Below, one piece after another: positions 59,599-64,000 of a stretch of DNA of 64,000 nucleotides. The stretch lies in contig JBCFYV010011164.1 in the NCBI GenBank assembly GCA_039000515.1, positions 36,181,521 through 36,245,520 on the forward strand. The letters are read 5' to 3'. Within the stretch, counting starts at the first letter, position 1, and every line of letters starts with the position of its first letter. The notes under the pieces were generated by a model. The model did no database searches, was not told the DNA's origin, and saw only the letters and a program-made list of their open reading frames with translations. Position numbers and translations under genes: made by a program. This stretch comes from Timema cristinae. Taxonomy: Eukaryota > Arthropoda > Insecta > Phasmatodea > Timematidae.

Positions 59599-60517
59599 AC
59601 CCTCAAGACATAAACATAATTATGTACAGTATCTAGTGTTATATTAAACAATGCTATGCTGAAAGCGTAATTTCTATCAGAATACAATTACCAAGAGACA
59701 GAACAAAGGCAACACAGCCACTCTGCACCACGACCTCGCGATAACCGACTCGAATGTTGTCCACGGAGTCTCTATGTTGGGAACGTGCGCCCCATCTATT
59801 CTACACACAGTTTATTGTTCAATCACGACCTTCACTGCCACAATCAAGCGGACTCAAATAGTAAGAAAAAATTCAGGCTAAATACTTATTTTGTTTCTGT
59901 TCTTCAAATTGTGCCCCAAATAAACGGCTGCCCTGATTAATCAGAGCACCAATTAACCGGAATCCGCTGTATATACTCGTAAATATATAGATACGCGATT
60001 AGAAATTAATTTAAAAATTAGTATATTTTGAACTCAAAATAAAATAAAATAAATAGTTCGGCACACCGCAAAGAATTTCCCGCCTTTGTTTATAGCTCGG
60101 GAACTGGGCAATTAATGGAAAAAAAGCACATCATATTTCACTAAAGAGCATAGATCAAATAATATCCACTGTTACAGAAACATCCTAAGAAAAAAGAAGC
60201 CCCCCCTGTTCACCAAAAAACATAATAATCAACTAGCGATTTCCAAGGTTTCAATTTAAAGAACACATTCGCCAATAACTAAGAAACTATAATGGTTTAG
60301 TAAAAATATGTATTTAAATAAAAAATTATTTTTATATTTAATAGTGCTACAACCTTGCGATGGTAAGTTATTTCGTGTCTCAAATAGTTGCGGAGATATG
60401 ATCGTAATTGGAGGTAACCCCTTGTATAAAATACGCCTATACCCTCAAACATTTTCTGGGAAAATAAGAAGTGCCATTTGGTTTGTAATGCTAAACAGTG
60501 CTTGGATTTATTTTTAC
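59599..60517. other. Intergenic
   Basis: Nothing recognised. Confidence 0.5.
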
Positions 60518-60791
60518 ATCCATTACTGTTTCTAGTTTATGGTCTGGGTAAGTTTTGTTTTTATTAAACCCATATATTTACCACTGCCGGCCTGTCGTAG
60601 CTTCATATGCCTTATAATATATCTTAAGATTAGGGCAGGCACAACATTCAATACCCGGCCATTAATTTATCAATGTGAAAGTGTAAACCCACATTTCACC
60701 AATGATAAATTTTTTCGTCCATGCCTAGAATCGAATCTGGGACCTTTAGCTCAGTAGACAGACACGCTAATGACTGAGCTAAGGTGTCGGA
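60518..60791 (-). repeat. tRNA-derived SINE, family D
   Basis: Minus-strand copy from tccgacaccttagctcagtc (A-box) through a B-box (ggtcccagattcgattc) and body to acatccattactgtttc. Aligns along its length with 20218-20498. Confidence 0.85.
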
Positions 60792-60916
60792 TTAAACATT
60801 GTCTGGATACGAATTCTAATAAAAATCGTTATAGAGCTGATTAAAAAAATAATAAGATTTCTTACTCTTACTGTCCTTAAATGAACTACCCTTAATTTTG
60901 TGGTTGAATATCGAAT

Positions 60917-61182
60917 TAGGTGACCTGGTGGTCTAGGGGTAAGGTGTCAGACTTCTGTGCTGGCGGCCGGGGTTCAATCCTCGGTCCCGGCACAAATTTA
61001 TCTGATTACCAAACCCTTCCTTCACCTCTAACAAGACATCTTGTGAATGTGGGGAATGCCAGGCCTCCACCGTGGTTCAGATTCCACGTTAAACTGTAGG
61101 TCCTTCATTTCATCTCACGATCACCTTACATTACACATTAGCGTAAGTGCGTATAACCAGATTGGGTAGTAAGACGCGGTGC

Positions 61183-61222
<40 letters not shown>
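60917..61222 (+). repeat. tRNA-derived SINE, family A, with target duplication
   Basis: Full length from ggtgacctggtggtctaggg to a long (AAT)n tail. Duplication aatatcgaat at 60907-60916 and 61223-61232. The long, uninterrupted tail suggests a young insertion. Confidence 0.97.
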
Positions 61223-61226
<4 letters not shown>

Positions 61227-61232
61227 TCGAAT

Positions 61233-62935
61233 CACCAAAATCCATCTAGGGAACCTTATGAAAACACTATACACCAAGAATCAGCCCTATCGCTAAAACA
61301 GTTTTGGCTTTAGGTCCGGTAACAGACAGACAGATTGATTGACCTAAAAATGACATTGCAAAAACCTCTTTCTCGGATTCAAACTTTAGGGGGACATGAA
61401 ACGTCGACATACATAAAAAATAAAAATCTAGAGATAGATTTTTTATTATCATATTACTTCCTTTATCTGAAGAGTCGAGAGAAAGTGTTCTTTGATATAA
61501 GCCGAAGATTCTAATTTATTATGTATTTTATGTGTTTTCGTTCAAATGTGAATTTTATATTCACATTCAGAATTTTACAGAGTTAAAATGGGTCTATAGT
61601 TTTTTTTATAACCCAGAATGTAAAATATTTAACTAATTATTGTTAAAGAAAAATTTTAATCAAAATAATCCACTTCCTACCAAAGCTAAGTAATTGGCTT
61701 AGAAAAAAAAAAGACAAGTAATGTTAGGAAAAGGAGTTTTAATTAATCAACTTTGCAATGTATTCGTCAAGAAAAAAAATAAACTCTTGCAATAATTGAG
61801 GGAAGTGCTTATAGGCGAGGAGGCACGCAACATAACAAAGGTTCAAAACCACTGCGAAGTAATTATGTATAACGTTCTAAAAGCTCTTGTTTCAACAAAC
61901 GATTGAAAATTATTTTGGGCAAGTAACAAGTTTATATAATAAAAGGCAAAACCCACTCACTCACTCACTCACTCACTAACTCACTCACTGAATCACTCAT
62001 CGTCGTATTTTCTCAGCTCCTGGACCTGGAAACTTGATATTTTGATTAACAAGAAGGTAAACGGCATGACCCAGATAACCATAAAAATCTAAAATTGGGA
62101 CATTTAAAAAGAGGGCTTCAAAAAATGGGGAGTCTATTATTTGAAGGAAAAAAAACTTTTTTTAGATGAGGTAGAAAATTAAAATTTGGCAGACAAGTAG
62201 AGAAACAACTTCAGATAGCCCAATAATTCTTAAAATTTGAAATTTCTAAGAGTGAATTGGAGAAAAATAATTGGGGGATATTCAAAATTTTAATAAATTA
62301 CGTCCCAAGGTGGTAGAAAACTGAAATTCAACAAGCAGGTAAAAATACCACTCCTGAATAAATATTAAAGACTTAAGATTGCTAAACATTTAACTGGGAC
62401 GTTGAGAAACAAGAGTGCGAAGGTTGGGAGGGGGGGGGGGGCGCGCTTAACAGAAAAAAACACTTTTAAGTGCGGTAGAAAATTTAATTTGTCAGACAGG
62501 TAGAAGGACAATTCGTCTTAAAAGTTTATTTATTTATTTTTACCGAAAAAGTTTTGCTATAAAAACTGCAAAAACACTTACCTTGTCTCGCTTTCCCTAC
62601 AATCCCACCCTAAGGCTCTTGGTGAGAGCTCTTATCAACTGAAAGTGCACTTTATAATGAACTGCAGATCACTTGTTTATCACTTACTTACACACCACGT
62701 AGATAATAAGAAAAGGAAGAATACCAACCCACTAGGATAAGAACCAATACAAGTAGGCCTACTTCAGTGAGAGTGACGTCTACGCGAGCATGATCTTGCC
62801 CAGCACACGAGGCCATTCTGTCAAATGTCAATGAAACTGTCAACAATGGTTTCAGGATGTAATTGTTGCAGTAATAAATACTTTGCTATGAAAAGTTATG
62901 CCAATTTAATAAATACATTGATCTGATAATATATT
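61233..62935. repeat. Repeat-derived region: (CTCA)n and about 150-bp degenerate repeat
   Basis: A (CTCA)n run at 61953-61993 is followed by blocks starting ggtagaaaattaaaatttgg at about 62169, 62312 and 62472, each with a cagacaagtag-like continuation. At 62550-62615 ttgctataaaaactgcaaaa, followed by ctacaatcccaccctaagg, matches the right arm of the TTAA-flanked MITE at 28673-29058. No gene recognised. Confidence 0.6.
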
Positions 62936-63190
62936 ATTTTATCACCACGTCTTACTATCTGTTCAGATAATACGCATATATGATAACTACTCTAATGAGA
63001 TAGGGATAAGAAGACAATCCTATTTTTAAACGTAATCTATCCGCATTTGCGTGGAAGGAGAATGGGAAACCATTTAGGAAAATTCATTATCAGTAGACCC
63101 GACCGGGATTCGAGCCCCAATCTCCCCGTCTTCAACAGACCAATCTAACATGAGAGTGACGCCTTAGACCATTCGGCTAGTGAAGCGGGT
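62936..63190 (-). repeat. tRNA-derived SINE, family C-like, with target duplication
   Basis: Reversed tail caccacgtcttactatctgt, body ccgcatttgcgtggaaggag, B-box cgggattcgagccccaatct and head ccattcggctagtgaagcgg. Duplication atctgataatatatt/atctgataataaatt at 62921-62935 and 63191-63205. Confidence 0.93.
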
Positions 63191-63254
63191 ATCTGATAAT
63201 AAATTATATAAATATATTACGTGTATATTATTATCATTATTATTATTATTATTA

Positions 63255-63470
63255 TTATTGCACAGGTGGTTATGCGTTACAAGGCACCAGACTCGCTATA
63301 GACTTAATTTTCGGTGATGAGAAAGGTTAAGGTTCGAATCTCAGAGGGATGCGGTCTCTCCATGTAATCTATCAATGTGGTATTCCAATCTGTTGTTTTC
63401 CAACCTTCGCTTTACACTAATGTGGGTGCCCTTCATCTAAACTACACTCCTCACCGTTAAAAAACCATGG
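63255..63470 (+). repeat. tRNA-derived SINE-like sequence, different head
   Basis: ggtggttatgcgttacaagg and gttcgaatctcagagggatg give A- and B-box-like elements with a long spacing. The body (caaccttcgctttacactaa) differs from families A-D. Preceded by (TAT)n at 63228-63259. Confidence 0.6.
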
Positions 63471-64000
63471 CTTTAAGCTTAAGCCTAGTATTTAATTAAC
63501 GTTAAAACATAGCACTGCAGACATCACAATACTGAAAATGGTGAAACTATAGTGGAATTGCTGTAGGAAGGTGTTTTTATAAAACACAAAAAATATATTA
63601 TTTTAGTCATCAATAAAATAATTATTATATGTGCATAGAAATTATCTATAAAAAGAGTGATAGCTGCAGTTGATATAATTTGACGTATTAATGCATGAAA
63701 ATAGATATAATAACGTTTTTAAATATCAGATAGATCTCTTCCTGTCGTGTTGGTGTCATAGGGGTATATATTATATTGTTCACTAATTGTATTTTTGAAA
63801 ATTTGACAAGATTTTGTTCCTGAATTTAAATTATATCTATAACAATAATATTATTATTGTTAAATGAAATTTTAATTTTAATTATTATTTCAGAGCCTAG
63901 TTTAGTGCTACAGCCAGAGCCTATAAGATGTTAGGGCCTAGACTATAAAACTCGTTCAGTAGGTATACAACAGATATCCCCTGCTTAGTGATTTGAAGCA
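63471..64000. other. Intergenic, AT-rich
   Basis: Nothing recognised. Confidence 0.5.

Overview
This window reads as AT-rich, gene-poor animal nuclear DNA, probably from an arthropod. Support for an animal: an inserted mitochondrial COX3 fragment that is open only under the invertebrate mitochondrial code (TGA as Trp), non-LTR, BEL/Pao, Ty3/gypsy, MULE and hAT elements, and dozens of tRNA-derived SINEs. The arthropod call is weaker and rests on the LINE C-terminal style and a short TTAGG run. I see no prokaryotic operons, rRNA, CRISPR or convincing functional tRNA.

Layout. 1-1690: minus-strand remnant of a LINE reverse transcriptase. 2.5-15 kb: dispersed SINEs, a CTAG-rich block and a 53-bp minisatellite (12.9-13.5 kb). 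16-17.8 kb: decayed MULE transposase beside a degenerate repeat block. 20-27 kb: SINEs, then a Ty3/gypsy pol remnant (23.2-26.7 kb) flanked by LTR pieces. 28.7-31 kb: a TTAA-flanked inverted-repeat element, SINEs and a foldback. 35-38 kb: a SINE nested in a SINE, a hAT element with perfect 8-bp target duplications, and a COX3 numt. 38.6-39.8 kb: the one candidate host gene, an unrecognised predicted single-pass membrane protein on the minus strand with one possible frameshift. 40.1-44 kb: a decayed BEL/Pao retrotransposon with a hAT element inserted at its protease motif. 44.1-46.1 kb: LINE 3' end whose C-terminal codons have expanded into a 45-46-bp minisatellite, interrupted by a hAT element that itself carries a SINE. 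46.5-47.4 kb: a large foldback built from repeated units. 48-54 kb: SINEs and hAT-like MITEs with G/C runs. 54.4-54.9 kb: a second LINE 3' end with the same coding-repeat expansion. 55.1-56.4 kb: a hidden array of about 143-bp degenerate repeats. 56.5-64 kb: mostly anonymous AT-rich DNA with five SINEs.

Apart from the membrane-protein candidate nothing looks like a working gene; all transposon ORFs are broken. The strongest items for follow-up are the LINE-coding minisatellite seen at two loci, several SINE families sharing one 3' tail, the 143-bp hidden array, the foldback, and the unrecognised membrane protein. All positions were read by eye and degenerate boundaries may be off by 5-20 bases.
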